The notes beneath the pieces are model-generated. The model worked only from the letters and a program-made list of their open reading frames with translations, searched no databases and was not told where the DNA came from. A stretch of 64,000 nt of DNA from Candidatus Delongbacteria bacterium (GTDB lineage: Bacteria > CAIWAD01), in contig JBAYTZ010000006.1 in assembly GCA_041675285.1 (NCBI GenBank), forward strand, positions 186,001 through 250,000. The letters run 5' to 3'. Shown one piece after another: positions 49,748 to 58,421 of this stretch (the stretch's first letter is position 1; each line of letters starts with the position of its first letter). Both the position numbers and the translations under genes were made by a program.

Positions 49748-50116
49748 TCATTCTTGGTTCTCCTTTCCGATGGCAATGGCCAGTTGGGACATCCGCGCGC
49801 GTTTCCTGGCGTTGGCCCGCTCCTGTGTGGTGCGCTTCCGCGCGACGGTTTGGCGCTCTTCATAGCAGCCGCACAGCTCGGCCGAAGCGGTGGACGGGGT
49901 CGCCGTTTGCCGGTTGCGGTGGATGCCAAGCGCGTGGAGCGCCCCGCCCACGGTGCCCACAGGGCGTCCGAAATGGTCCAGGTAGACCATGGGAACGGGA
50001 TGCTCGGCAAAGGGCACCCACAAGCATTCGCCCAGCTTAGAGGGCAGCGCGCGGCTGGTGTCAGGATTGGTGGCCGGATTGAAGTGGCAGCAGGTGCCAC
50101 AGGTACACGCGCTCAC
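49748..50116 (-). CDS. Cys-containing small protein
   Basis: The GTG start overlaps the previous stop (GTGA). The 122-residue protein has CTCGTCCHF at the N-terminus, a likely metal site, then GECLWVPFAEHPVPMVYLDH and a basic C-terminus. No family recognised. Confidence 0.6.
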   Translation of the reverse strand: MSACTCGTCCHFNPATNPDTSRALPSKLGECLWVPFAEHPVPMVYLDHFGRPVGTVGGALHALGIHRNRQTATPSTASAELCGCYEERQTVARKRTTQERANARKRARMSQLAIAIGKENQE

Positions 50117-50322
50117 GCTGGCCGCCTTTCCCGCCGGTCCTTCGCCGCGGCCGCGGCTTCTTCGCCCTGACGGATGGTGTTGAGCTTGTTGGCCAGCTCT
50201 TTGCCGGCGCGGTGCAGGAAGCTCCTGGTGCAATGGTGGGCCACCAGCTCGATCAGCAGGACTTCTGGCTCACTGGCCAGCACCAGGCCGCGGCCCTTGA
50301 CGTACTCCACGCGCGGGATCAC
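50113..50322 (-). CDS. Small unknown protein
   Basis: This 69-residue protein begins MIPRVEYVKGRGLVLASEPE and has a basic, helical C-terminus. It overlaps both neighbours by 4 bases in the early operon. Confidence 0.58.
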   Translation of the reverse strand: MIPRVEYVKGRGLVLASEPEVLLIELVAHHCTRSFLHRAGKELANKLNTIRQGEEAAAAAKDRRERRPA

Positions 50323-50525
50323 AGCCGGCCTCCCCGGATCGCGGCCAGACGGGCAAAGGCGTCGAGCTTCCGCTGCAGCCGCTCCTTGGCTTCCTGGGCG
50401 GCATCCCAGCGTTCGCGCGCCCGGTGCGTGGCCAGATTGCCCGGGTCCTGCATCTGGTGACTCTGGCCGCGCAGGGTCTCACGCCGGCGGCGCTTGGCGC
50501 GGCGGAGGTTGGATTCACGTGTCAT
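50319..50525 (-). CDS. Small basic protein
   Basis: This 68-residue, very basic helical protein (MTRESNLRRAKRRRRETLRG, then RERWDAAQEAKERLQRKLDA) overlaps its neighbours by 4 bases. It may bind nucleic acid. Function unknown. Confidence 0.55.
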   Translation of the reverse strand: MTRESNLRRAKRRRRETLRGQSHQMQDPGNLATHRARERWDAAQEAKERLQRKLDAFARLAAIRGGRL

Positions 50526-50926
50526 GGCCGCGGTCCCTGGGCTGCGCCGATGGTGTTTAAGAGCTGGATGCCGTCCTTCCGGACTTCGAGGGCTGTCTCG
50601 CTGTTGGGCTCGATCTGGCGCAGGGCGCGGCGCAGCATGACGATGAGGTCCGCCGTGTTCTTGGCAGCGGCTTTCCGGCGCGCGACCACCTCCTCCTGGC
50701 AGGCCAGCACGTCGTAGCTGCCATCGGGCTGGTACCAGCGCAGGGACTCCTCCTCCAGCTGGGCCAGCCGTGTGGCCGCAGTCGCGTCCCGGGTCTCCAG
50801 CTCCTGTAGCAGGCGCACCAGCTCGCTGGCCGTGCCGCCATAGCCGGGATCCAAGAGAACCTGCAGCGTGCGGACTGACTCGTCCAGGAAGCTGACCTGG
50901 CGGCGGAGTTCTTTCAGGTCATCCAC
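50522..50926 (-). CDS. Coiled-coil protein
   Basis: The GTG at 50926 has GAGGAGG 6 nt upstream. The 134-residue protein is helical: VDDLKELRRQVSFLDESVRT, LVRLLQELETRDATAATRLA, ALRQIEPNSETALEVRKDG. Function unknown. Confidence 0.65.
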   Translation of the reverse strand: MDDLKELRRQVSFLDESVRTLQVLLDPGYGGTASELVRLLQELETRDATAATRLAQLEEESLRWYQPDGSYDVLACQEEVVARRKAAAKNTADLIVMLRRALRQIEPNSETALEVRKDGIQLLNTIGAAQGPRP

Positions 50927-51722
50927 GGTCGGCCTCCTCGTTTGCGTCCAGGCCAATCTCAGGGGCAGGTCCCGGCGGCGGAGGAGTGAGCTCAAAGGGC
51001 GGTGCTTCGATCGGCACCGGCACGATGCCAGCCTTGACCGTGGCCTGCTTCACACGGATCTGCTCGATGCACGTCCAAATGCGCGCCAGCTCCGTCTCGC
51101 CGGTGGCGTGCATGTCCAGGCCATGGGCCAGGCAGTAGGCGGCCAGCGTGACCATGACGCCGCCGACCTCTTGCGCGGGTTCGCCTTCGCGCCGGCTGTA
51201 GACGTGGTGCACGATGTGGCGGACCCGCGTGGAGTCGTAGTGGCCCGACTGCAGCAGTTCCAGCACCTCTTCCAGCAGGCGGTCGCCGCGCTCGGTCTTG
51301 TCAGCCAGGACGTCGGGGCCGAAGGCTTCCAGGACCCAGGGAAGCACGCGGGCCTGCAGGCTTTCGCCCGGGGTCTGGGCGGACTCCAGAGCCTTGGCTT
51401 GGCCGGCAATCAGCTCGGCCTGGTCGGCCGCCAGATCCTGCAGGCGCTCCCAGGCGTCGAAATGGGCGCGCTGGGACGGGTTGGCGCTTCGGATCCGCAT
51501 CATGTTCAGCCAGGCGGAGAAGCGGTCGTCAGGCGTGGCACGCCTGACCAGACTGAGGGCGTCGAAGGACACGCAGCCGGTCTTGCTGATCAGCCAAGCC
51601 GCCTTCTGTCCGTCAAACAGCTCACTTGTGGACTTCACGCGGTAGACAAGGCCGGTGTGGGGCCCGCCGATGACGGGGTGGTAGTGGACGAGATCGCCGG
51701 CGTAGAAGACGGGGTCAGGCAT
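50919..51722 (-). CDS. MazG-like nucleotide pyrophosphohydrolase-type protein
   Basis: This 267-residue protein has an N-terminal domain (MPDPVFYAGDLVHYHPVIGG, YRVKSTSELFDGQKAAWLI). The C-terminal domain at about residues 135-230 has the all-alpha NTP-PPase pattern: ERGDRLLEEVLELLQSGHYD, REGEPAQEVGGVMVTLAAYC, ELARIWTCIEQIRVKQA. MazG-like enzymes in phages adjust nucleotide or alarmone pools. Confidence 0.75.
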   Translation of the reverse strand: MPDPVFYAGDLVHYHPVIGGPHTGLVYRVKSTSELFDGQKAAWLISKTGCVSFDALSLVRRATPDDRFSAWLNMMRIRSANPSQRAHFDAWERLQDLAADQAELIAGQAKALESAQTPGESLQARVLPWVLEAFGPDVLADKTERGDRLLEEVLELLQSGHYDSTRVRHIVHHVYSRREGEPAQEVGGVMVTLAAYCLAHGLDMHATGETELARIWTCIEQIRVKQATVKAGIVPVPIEAPPFELTPPPPGPAPEIGLDANEEADRG

Positions 51723-51900
51723 TTTCCTCTCCTTTATGCGCGGCCGCGCCCTTGCTCCGTGCCCGGGCCTTGTGGATGGTGGCGTCGATGACCGTGGACT
51801 CTCCCCAGCGGGACTTCAGCTTGGCGATGGCATTCTCCAGGTCGCCGCGCGTGACGGCGGTACCGCCGACGGTGATGGTCAAGACGTAGGTGGGCTTCAT
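51715..51900 (-). CDS. Small unknown protein
   Basis: This 61-residue protein begins MKPTYVLTITVGGTAVTRGD and has a beta-alpha pattern with AIAKLKSRWGESTVIDATIH. It overlaps both neighbours. Confidence 0.58.
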   Translation of the reverse strand: MKPTYVLTITVGGTAVTRGDLENAIAKLKSRWGESTVIDATIHKARARSKGAAAHKGEENA

Positions 51901-52226
51901 GCGGGGACATCCTTCCTGGCGGGCTTCTCAGGCCTGGGCAGAAACTCGGTTGGCCCATTGTTTGAGTTCGGCATCAGGGGGAGCCAAATCGCCGGGACTA
52001 TCAGCTTGTGCCGGCTGTGGCAGCGGCGGTAGTAGTCAGCGGCCTGCGTGCCCAGGATCATCACCCAGGGCATTCCGCTGACATGGCCCTTGGCCATGAC
52101 CTCGCGCCAGTCGGCGCGGTCCAGCCTTGTGGCGTGGCGGTACCGCCGGCTCGTGATGCAGTAGCCGTACGCCAGGGCCTGCTGCAGGGTCAGGCCTCGG
52201 CACGTGGGTAGGCCAGGGTGCTTCAT
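51897..52226 (-). CDS. Small unknown protein
   Basis: This 109-residue protein begins MKHPGLPTCRGLTLQQALAY and contains GYCITSRRYRHATRLDRADW and DYYRRCHSRHKLIVPAIWLP. It overlaps its neighbours by 4 bases. No family recognised. Confidence 0.58.
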   Translation of the reverse strand: MKHPGLPTCRGLTLQQALAYGYCITSRRYRHATRLDRADWREVMAKGHVSGMPWVMILGTQAADYYRRCHSRHKLIVPAIWLPLMPNSNNGPTEFLPRPEKPARKDVPA

Positions 52227-52609
52227 GCTTCGTCCTCTGTTTGGAGTTGGGGCTCGCCGGCGAAGCCCGGGCAGCCAAGCATGCGCCCGCCGTCAGCCAG
52301 GTACACGCACAGCTCGTCCGACGTCACCAGGGCCAGGTCCATCGTGCGGGCGTAGGTCCGCCAGCCAGGCACAGGCTCGAGCACGCAGCAGTTGCGCGCG
52401 GTCAGATGATCCACGCGACGCGGCGGGTTGCTCTCGGACATTGGCCAGCCTGCGAAGCGCACCACGCAGCCGGGTTGGATGGCGGGATTGTGCCCGGGCC
52501 GGACGGCATCGCGCGATGAGTAGGTATCGCTGCCGGACGCCAGGCGCGGGCTACGGCAAGGGCCGAAGATGCCGCCCCGCAAGGGGTCGGTGCTGCGCTT
52601 GAAAGTCAT
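52223..52609 (-). CDS. Unknown protein
   Basis: This 128-residue protein starts at MTFKRSTDPLRGGIFGPCRS and contains CVVRFAGWPMSESNP and DHLTARNCCVLEPVPGWRTY. It overlaps its neighbours by 4 bases. No family recognised. Confidence 0.55.
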   Translation of the reverse strand: MTFKRSTDPLRGGIFGPCRSPRLASGSDTYSSRDAVRPGHNPAIQPGCVVRFAGWPMSESNPPRRVDHLTARNCCVLEPVPGWRTYARTMDLALVTSDELCVYLADGGRMLGCPGFAGEPQLQTEDEA

Positions 52610-53028
52610 GGGCGGGCTCCCAGTTTGATCGCGCAAGCGATCAGGATCCGCAGGCACTGGCGCCGGCTGCAGAGTCCGATGTGGGCCGCTTCCGGCTCGC
52701 AGCGCAGGACCTGGGCCAGCCACCTGTAGGCGTCGTCCCGGGCCTTGTCGCGCTCCTCCTCCGGCGCCTGGCACCAGAGGAGGTCGAAGACGCGGTGGGC
52801 GGCCAAGCGCCAGGGCTTCAGTTCGGGCGGGGTTGGCGCGAACGGAATGGGCTGGCCGTTGGCTTGGGCGCGCAGGTAGCCCGCGCACTCGGGGTAGCGC
52901 GCGCACCCCCAGAACAGACCGTTCCGCGTGAACTTGAGGACCATGGGCTCCAGGCAGCGCGGGCATGCCGGGCGGTTGGTGATGGGGATACCATGGGCGG
53001 CCGCTGCGCTACGCGGTTCCTGGCTCAT
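52606..53028 (-). CDS. Zn-ribbon protein (topoisomerase C4-type / DUF3268-like)
   Basis: This 140-residue protein has CPRCLEPMVLKFTRNGLFWG followed by CARYPECAGYLRA, the C-x2-C...C-x5-C topoisomerase-type zinc ribbon. The C-terminus (AAHRVFDLLWCQAPEEERDK) fits the helical DUF3268 partner domain. Probably nucleic-acid binding in the early operon. Confidence 0.75.
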   Translation of the reverse strand: MSQEPRSAAAAHGIPITNRPACPRCLEPMVLKFTRNGLFWGCARYPECAGYLRAQANGQPIPFAPTPPELKPWRLAAHRVFDLLWCQAPEEERDKARDDAYRWLAQVLRCEPEAAHIGLCSRRQCLRILIACAIKLGARP

Positions 53029-53031
53029 GGA

Positions 53032-53526
53032 CTAGCTCCTCCTCGGCTGGCCGCCAGAGGCCGGAAGCAGCATGGGCAGGATTTCGACCATCGTGCAGGT
53101 CTCGTAGGCGCGCCGGATCATGGGCAGGGAGTGCTCGCCCACGGTGCATCCGTCGGGCAGAACCGTGTGCGCCAGGAACTCTTGCTCGGTGGTGGTGATG
53201 CCGGAGTCGACGGCTTCCAGTTTGGCCTTGATGACCAGGGCCAGGGCCCGCCAGCGCTGGCGCGTGGCTTGCTCCCAGGCCCTTTCGGCGGCCTCCGGAT
53301 CCCGCTGCTTGCCCCGGGCCGGAGTCCGCGTGTAGGCCGGGTCCTGCTTGCTGGGCAGCGGCAGCACGAAGCGGATGTGCCGGCCGGCCATGTGGAACTG
53401 CACGACGGCATTCTCTTCCCGCCAGCCGTACATGTACTCGCTGGCCCCGTAGCGGGTGAGGATCTGCTCGATCTCGGCCCGGCTCCGTTCCGCCGGGACC
53501 GTGGTGTCAGCCGCAAAGCGCGTCAT
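53032..53526 (-). CDS. Conserved-looking phage protein of unknown function
   Basis: This 164-residue protein contains TTVPAERSRAEIEQILTRYG, YMYGWREENAVVQFHMAGRH, IRFVLPLP and RQRWRALALVIKAKLEAVDS. This resembles a family common in phage early regions whose function is not known. Confidence 0.7.
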   Translation of the reverse strand: MTRFAADTTVPAERSRAEIEQILTRYGASEYMYGWREENAVVQFHMAGRHIRFVLPLPSKQDPAYTRTPARGKQRDPEAAERAWEQATRQRWRALALVIKAKLEAVDSGITTTEQEFLAHTVLPDGCTVGEHSLPMIRRAYETCTMVEILPMLLPASGGQPRRS

Positions 53527-54953
53527 GCGATGGCCTCCGGCGTGCCCGGGTTCACCATCGTGCCCGGCTTCTTGCCCGGGGTCGTGGTCAGGCTGGGCCC
53601 GGTGACGAAGCTGCAGGCGGCCAGGGCGATGCGCCGGCCTGTCTTGTCGATGAAGGTCAGGCGCCAGAAGTGGCGCGTGTTGGGGGCCAGGCGCGTGAGC
53701 GTGTGCTGGACCAGCCCGCTGGTGAGCACGACGCGCCGAACCGTGGGCATGAAGAGCGCGTTGAGCGCGACCTCCAGCTCAATGCGCGCCATGCCGTCAC
53801 GCGGGCGCCAACGCAGGGACACGGCGTCAGGCGACACGTTGTGCTGGCCATCGGGTGGATTGAGCAGGTCCTCCAGCCGGGGCGCAATGCCCACCACCAT
53901 GCCCTGGGTTCCGGAGAAGTCCATGTAGCCGGGGGTGATGGAGTCCAGCGTGTACCAGCCGTTGTAGGTCCCGTTCCAGCCGAAGTTCAAGTGCTTGAAC
54001 CCATCGCTGCGCCAGCCGTCCAGGTTGAACGCGTGGCCGCCCTGGGCGCCCTGGCCGCGGTGGATAATGGGCCGGCCGGCCGCCAACTCCTCCTGGATCA
54101 GGGCCTCCCATTCCTCCGCCGGCGTGCTGGCGCGCCACACCAAGCGGGCCGCGTCCTGGTAGCGCAGGAAGCTCTTGAGGGCTGTCACGATGTTGCCCGA
54201 AGAGGCCGTGGACGTCCGGGGCCCGTAGTTCATGCGCACGGCCACGCCAGCCATGTAGAGCAGGCGCGCCGCGGCGGACGTGGCACCGGCGTCCAGCATG
54301 GCCTTCCACTCGGGCGCCTCCTCCAGCATGTCCAAGTCGATCGGTCCGTAGACGTCATGGTCGTAGCCCTGGACGTGCTGGCCACGCCAGGGGTGCTGGT
54401 GGAAGTGCAGGACCTGGCCCATGGCCGTGGCCACGCAGCCGGCGTAGGCCCGGCCCCCGGGGCCGGCCGCATCGATGGGGCAGTCGGCGTTCCAGCCGGC
54501 GCCCTGGCCCCAGCGCGCAGAAAGCAGCGGGGCTATCTCTTTGACCGGCTCCTCATCCTGGGCGCGCGCGCTTTCGTCCAGGAGCTGCATCCAGGCGTCC
54601 CGGTTGGGGTTGGCCGCGGCCGCGCGCTCCGGCGGGGCCTGGCGGGTGAGGAGGATCTGCCGGCCCCAGGCCGACACCAGCTCGGCCAGTCCTGGCGGGG
54701 CGTCGGCCATCTCGTGGAAGTCGCCGCGCGTGGTCCAGCCCAGGATGGGCTGCGCCTGCATGTCGCCAGCGACCAGGGCGACGCCGGCGCCGTCACTGAT
54801 AACGAACAGGCCCGGGTAGCCGTCGTCCAGCTCCAGGGCCTCTCGGATGACGACGCCCATGCGGCCGGCGGCGGCGGCCGGGTCCGACACGCGGCCCAGC
54901 CAAGTGCGTGCGGCCTGCAGGGCCATGTCCTGGGTGACAGGTTCAAAGCTCAT
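53523..54953 (-). CDS. C10-family cysteine peptidase (streptopain-like)
   Basis: This 476-residue protein has a pro-like N-terminus (SFEPVTQDMALQAARTWLGR, YPGLFVISDGAG, then LGWTTRGDF). The catalytic core has C173 in AYAGCVATAMGQVLHFHQHP, H307 in GGHAFNLDGW and NFGWNG. A C-terminal beta-sandwich-like region (about 375-460) follows. No signal peptide is seen, unlike secreted C10 enzymes. A peptidase of this class in a phage early operon is unusual; it might mature a host or phage target inside the cell. Confidence 0.85.
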   Translation of the reverse strand: MSFEPVTQDMALQAARTWLGRVSDPAAAAGRMGVVIREALELDDGYPGLFVISDGAGVALVAGDMQAQPILGWTTRGDFHEMADAPPGLAELVSAWGRQILLTRQAPPERAAAANPNRDAWMQLLDESARAQDEEPVKEIAPLLSARWGQGAGWNADCPIDAAGPGGRAYAGCVATAMGQVLHFHQHPWRGQHVQGYDHDVYGPIDLDMLEEAPEWKAMLDAGATSAAARLLYMAGVAVRMNYGPRTSTASSGNIVTALKSFLRYQDAARLVWRASTPAEEWEALIQEELAAGRPIIHRGQGAQGGHAFNLDGWRSDGFKHLNFGWNGTYNGWYTLDSITPGYMDFSGTQGMVVGIAPRLEDLLNPPDGQHNVSPDAVSLRWRPRDGMARIELEVALNALFMPTVRRVVLTSGLVQHTLTRLAPNTRHFWRLTFIDKTGRRIALAACSFVTGPSLTTTPGKKPGTMVNPGTPEAIA

Positions 54954-55297
54954 GTGGGATTCCTTTCATCAGGCGTGGGCGGATTGAAAGAGGCAGCCGT
55001 GGCCACAAACCAAGCCGCGCCGTGGGGTGGCGCATCCTCCGGCACAGGTGGCAAAGGGCTGGCGAGAGTGGTCCAGCTACGCAAGACAGCTCCCGTGCTG
55101 CCGTCCGGCTGTTGCTCTACCACCTGCAGTTCGTTCACGAAGGGGCGGAGGATGTCGACCAAGTCCTCCAGGAGGCGTTCAGCGTGGTCGCGCCGCAGGC
55201 CCTTCAGCCGGCGAACCGGGTGTGGGATTTGCCAGCGGATGACGAGGCAGCAATCGTGGGCGGACGGCTGCGGGTGGGCCGTTGGCATGTTGGTCAT
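54950..55297 (-). CDS. Unknown protein next to the C10 peptidase
   Basis: This 115-residue protein starts at MTNMPTAHPQPSAHDCCLVI and contains ERLLEDLVDILRPFVNELQV and GAAWFVATAASFNPP. It overlaps the peptidase gene by 4 bases and could be its inhibitor or partner, by position only. Confidence 0.6.
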   Translation of the reverse strand: MTNMPTAHPQPSAHDCCLVIRWQIPHPVRRLKGLRRDHAERLLEDLVDILRPFVNELQVVEQQPDGSTGAVLRSWTTLASPLPPVPEDAPPHGAAWFVATAASFNPPTPDERNPT

Positions 55298-55443
55298 GCA
55301 GCCCCCTGCTTGGCCTTCTTGCGGCGGTCTTCGCGCCAGAACCAACCGTCGATTTTGAAACGCCCCGGGCGATACACGTCACCGTCGCGGCGCCTCACCG
55401 GAGAGGTCTTTCGACGCTCAACCCCATCCCACTTCTTCTTCAT
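55294..55443 (-). CDS. Small basic protein
   Basis: This 49-residue protein starts at MKKKWDGVERRKTSPVRRRD and contains DVYRPGRFKIDGWFWREDRR. It overlaps its neighbours by 4 bases. Confidence 0.55.
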   Translation of the reverse strand: MKKKWDGVERRKTSPVRRRDGDVYRPGRFKIDGWFWREDRRKKAKQGAA

Positions 55444-56348
55444 GCAGCCTTCACGATCTCGCGCAGCAGGTCCGCGGCCACAGGCGGGCACACGGCGTTT
55501 CCGAGCAAGTGGATGGCCAGCCGGCGCTGGGCCGGCAGTTGGTAGTCGGAGGGGAAGCCCATGCCCGCGCGGATCTCATCCGGCGTCAACATGCGCATGC
55601 GGTCGTCGTCCACCAGGGCCCAGCGGTCCAGCGTGGTGAGCGTGCCGATAGGCTTGGACAGGCTGCGGCCGGTCTTCCAGCTCCCGTAGTAGCCCATGAG
55701 GAACCGGCGGCCCAGCTCGCGGCGCCCGCGCTCGATGCGCGCCAGAGTGGCAGCGGCCCGGCCGGGGCGGTCCACCAGATTCCAGCTGCCGGCGCCAATG
55801 TCCACGAAGGACTCGGCCGGGACGTGCTGCCGGGCTGGCAGGTCCAGCTGGAGCGGGCTGCGGCTCCTGGTGGCCACCAAGAACAGCCGGCGGCGGTGCT
55901 GCGGCACGCCGTGGTCGGCGGCGTCCACCAGGTGCGGGGCCAGCGCGTAGCCCAAGGCTTGCAGGGCCTGGCACCAGGCCGGGAACAGCGCCCAGGCCTG
56001 GAACTCCGGCACGTTCTCCACCAGCACGACGGCGGGCCGGTGACACTCCGCGGCGGAGACGACAGCCCAGGCCGATGAGCGCGCCGCGTCGTGGTGGGGC
56101 CGGTCCTTTCCGCGGGCGCGGCTGTGGCCCTGGCAGGCCGGGCTGGCGAGCAGGATGTCGTGGGCCGGCACCTGGGTCCAATCCGCCTGGTGGAGGTCCT
56201 GACACAGTTGCTGCGTGTCCGGGTGGTTGAGCTGGTGGATGGCGACGGCCGCGGGCCAGTGATTCGCCGCCCACAGCACGTCGATGCCAGCCAGCTTGGC
56301 ACCCTGGCTGAAGCCGCCAGCGCCGGCGAAGAGGTCAATGGCGTTCAT
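55440..56348 (-). CDS. DNA (cytosine-5) methyltransferase
   Basis: This 302-residue protein starts at MNAIDLFAGAGGFSQGAKLA. It shows motif I (DLFAGAGGFS), motif IV SPACQGHS with C72 (SPAC instead of the common PPC), motif VI VLVENVPEF, motif VIII QHRRRLFLV and motif X GNAVCPPVAADLL. A functional m5C methyltransferase is likely; phages use these to escape host restriction. No restriction nuclease lies beside it. Confidence 0.9.
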   Translation of the reverse strand: MNAIDLFAGAGGFSQGAKLAGIDVLWAANHWPAAVAIHQLNHPDTQQLCQDLHQADWTQVPAHDILLASPACQGHSRARGKDRPHHDAARSSAWAVVSAAECHRPAVVLVENVPEFQAWALFPAWCQALQALGYALAPHLVDAADHGVPQHRRRLFLVATRSRSPLQLDLPARQHVPAESFVDIGAGSWNLVDRPGRAAATLARIERGRRELGRRFLMGYYGSWKTGRSLSKPIGTLTTLDRWALVDDDRMRMLTPDEIRAGMGFPSDYQLPAQRRLAIHLLGNAVCPPVAADLLREIVKAA

Positions 56349-56794
56349 GCCGCGGTCTCCGCGCACGCACTGCAGAGGTCAGGCTCCACCCACCAGCAGC
56401 CACCAGGGCAGGCGCGGTCCTCTGTGCAGCCACAGACGCGGCAGGCCGAGCCCACGTCCCCCAGGGGGTGGCTGGTGCGCTCCCTGCGCGTCCGGGGCAC
56501 GCCCTGCCCAGGGTCTTCCAGCCCCAGGTGTTGGGCGCGGAGGACGGCATGGATTTGGCCGGCGATGCGTTTGGCCGCGCTGACACGCTGCTCGTGGCTG
56601 ATGGGTCCGTGGGTGTCGATGGCGCACTTGAGCCCGCCGGCGACCAGGCGATCGAGACGCTGGCGGTCCATGGGCCGGCAGCGCAGCGCCACCAAGGCAG
56701 GCAGCTCGCCCCATGGCGTGTCGTGCGGGGCATGCAGGGCGTCCAGGACGGCCGCCAGGGCCTCGTCGGCCGTGAGGAGTGTGGGCTCAGCCAT
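56345..56794 (-). CDS. Zinc-binding protein
   Basis: This 149-residue protein is helical at the N-terminus and has a C-terminal cysteine cluster (CRVCGCTEDRACPGGCWWVE, then DLCSAC) common in small phage proteins. It overlaps the methyltransferase start by 4 bases. Function unknown. Confidence 0.65.
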   Translation of the reverse strand: MAEPTLLTADEALAAVLDALHAPHDTPWGELPALVALRCRPMDRQRLDRLVAGGLKCAIDTHGPISHEQRVSAAKRIAGQIHAVLRAQHLGLEDPGQGVPRTRRERTSHPLGDVGSACRVCGCTEDRACPGGCWWVEPDLCSACAETAA

Positions 56795-57071
56795 GGAGCA
56801 GCTCTTGCTTCAGCCCACCCACCTGGAAGTGCAGGAGAAGGACCTCGCGCGTCAGGTCCCGCTGCAGCTGGTCTCTGCCTGGATCGTTGCTCGCCATTGC
56901 CTGCAGGGTTTGAAGGCGTGACTCCAGGTCGAGCACGCGCTTCTCCAGCTCCTCCACCTGAGGTATGCGCTGGGCCGCTGGACGTGGGGTCGGGGCGACA
57001 GCCTGCCCCAGGACCATTGGGTCCCGGGGCAGGTCGTCAACGGGAAGGAAGGCCGGCCATCCCGCACGCAT
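56787..57071 (-). CDS. Coiled-coil small protein
   Basis: This 94-residue protein has a Pro-rich N-terminus and a coiled coil (QVEELEKRVLDLESRLQTLQ, EVLLLHFQVGGLKQELLHG). It overlaps the next gene by 8 bases. Confidence 0.6.
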   Translation of the reverse strand: MRAGWPAFLPVDDLPRDPMVLGQAVAPTPRPAAQRIPQVEELEKRVLDLESRLQTLQAMASNDPGRDQLQRDLTREVLLLHFQVGGLKQELLHG

Positions 57072-57073
57072 GG

Positions 57074-57358
57074 TCAGGACTCCTGCGCTTGCAGAAGACG
57101 TGTCACCGGGACACCAAAGAACTGGGCCAGCTCGAAGAGGACGCGCAGACTGGGGCTGTGCCCGCTGTCCTTCAGGATGGATTGCACACTGCCCACCCCG
57201 ATGCCGGACAGCTTGGCCGTAGTGCAGATGCCAATTCCCTTCCCCGACTTCGTGGGGAGCTGGTACTCGCTCATCAACTGGCGCAGGTTGACCCTTACCG
57301 AGTGGTGGAGGTCTTGATTGGCCGTGGACATGGTGCGCTTGCGGTACTTCAAAGGCAT
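57074..57358 (-). CDS. XRE-family HTH regulator
   Basis: This 94-residue protein begins MPLKYRKRTMSTANQDLHHS. The HTH is at about residues 45-75 (TTAKLSGIGVGSVQSILKDS, SPSLRVLFELAQFFGVPVTR). The ATG overlaps the previous stop and GGAG stands 9 nt upstream. Probably a repressor or Cro-type regulator. Confidence 0.8.
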   Translation of the reverse strand: MPLKYRKRTMSTANQDLHHSVRVNLRQLMSEYQLPTKSGKGIGICTTAKLSGIGVGSVQSILKDSGHSPSLRVLFELAQFFGVPVTRLLQAQES

Positions 57359-57690
57359 TCGTCAGGTCTCCAATTGGGCCAGGGCCGGCGCTTCTTCTTC
57401 AGCGCCTTGATCACCCTGGGGTCGTCAGCGGGAAGAGTGCGCGCCGCCTTGCCTTGGTTCAGCGGCCGACAGCCGTTCCAGACGATTTCCAGACCATGGG
57501 CACCATGCGGCTTGGCCTTCACGCGGCACAACCAGCGGCCCAGGTTGGGCAGTGTCAGGGCCTCGTCTGCATCCAGCTCGTCCAGCAGCTCGCGGACCAC
57601 GTCGAAGACGTCGCGGACGGCTCGATCCGCGTCCTTGGCCGTGTAGCCGTGGTAGGCGCGCATGCGGTTGATGACGTCTTGGGCGACCAT
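57349..57690 (-). CDS. HU/IHF-like DNA-binding protein
   Basis: This 113-residue protein begins MVAQDVINRMRAYHGYTAKD. It has the N-terminal helix pair (ADRAVRDVFDVVRELLDELD), then ALTLPNLGRWLCRVKAKPHG, the strand and arm region of HU-like proteins, and a basic C-terminus. May bend DNA for recombination or packaging. Confidence 0.68.
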   Translation of the reverse strand: MVAQDVINRMRAYHGYTAKDADRAVRDVFDVVRELLDELDADEALTLPNLGRWLCRVKAKPHGAHGLEIVWNGCRPLNQGKAARTLPADDPRVIKALKKKRRPWPNWRPDECL

Positions 57691-57693
57691 GGA

Positions 57694-58389
57694 TCATTCT
57701 CCGAAGGGGTCGTCGGGTTCGGGGTCTCCGCCGGCGGGGTCCAGGTTCTCGTCGTCGTCCAGGTCCTCTTCCGGGTCCTCGTCCACGGTGTCGCCAGGCA
57801 CCGTAGCGGCGGGCGTGGCCGGTAGGACAACCGGGTCGGCGGGTTCGGCGGGTTTGCTGGGATCCGGGCGCGCACCGGTGCTGGCGCCCGACTTGATCAG
57901 CGACTGGTGGAAGTCGCCGGGGGCTTCGCCCAGGCCGGCCCAGATCAGGGTCACCCGCCCGGTGAGCTCGTCAAAGTCCCCGCGCCAGGGCAGCTCGCTC
58001 ATGAACAGCGGCCACCGAGTGCGCATGCCGTTCAGGTCCTCCACGGGCTGGTGCAGCTTCTTCAGCTGGCTCTTCACCAAAGCAATGGTGGCCTGCAGCT
58101 TGACCACGTCGCGCGGCTTCTCGGCGAACTCCAGCTGTGTGCGGGCCTCATCCGCCTCGCGCATGAGACTGCCGAAGAAGCGCCCCCAGCCGGCGCAGGC
58201 AGTGAGTTCCTGCAGCTGGTGCACTTCGAGGGACAGGTGGTCATAGGCCTTGCAGTCGGTGTCCGTCAGCTTGTTGCCCTTCTCCTTGCCGGCAGGCTTG
58301 GGCGCGGGTTCTTGGCTCTGTGTGGTCGGAGTGTCGGGGCTCGGGTGCAGGGGCACCACGTGCTCTTCGCGGGCCTTCCTCGGTCGCAT
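57694..58389 (-). CDS. Unknown helical protein with acidic tail
   Basis: This 231-residue protein starts at MRPRKAREEHVVPLHPSPDT with GAGGAGG upstream. The centre (residues about 45-165) is helical (HQLQELTACAGWGRFFGSLM, VVKLQATIALVKSQLKKLHQ) and the C-terminus is acidic. No family recognised. Confidence 0.62.
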   Translation of the reverse strand: MRPRKAREEHVVPLHPSPDTPTTQSQEPAPKPAGKEKGNKLTDTDCKAYDHLSLEVHQLQELTACAGWGRFFGSLMREADEARTQLEFAEKPRDVVKLQATIALVKSQLKKLHQPVEDLNGMRTRWPLFMSELPWRGDFDELTGRVTLIWAGLGEAPGDFHQSLIKSGASTGARPDPSKPAEPADPVVLPATPAATVPGDTVDEDPEEDLDDDENLDPAGGDPEPDDPFGE

Positions 58390-58421
58390 GTAGCCTCCTC
58401 TTGGCTTGTTGGATTGGTGGA

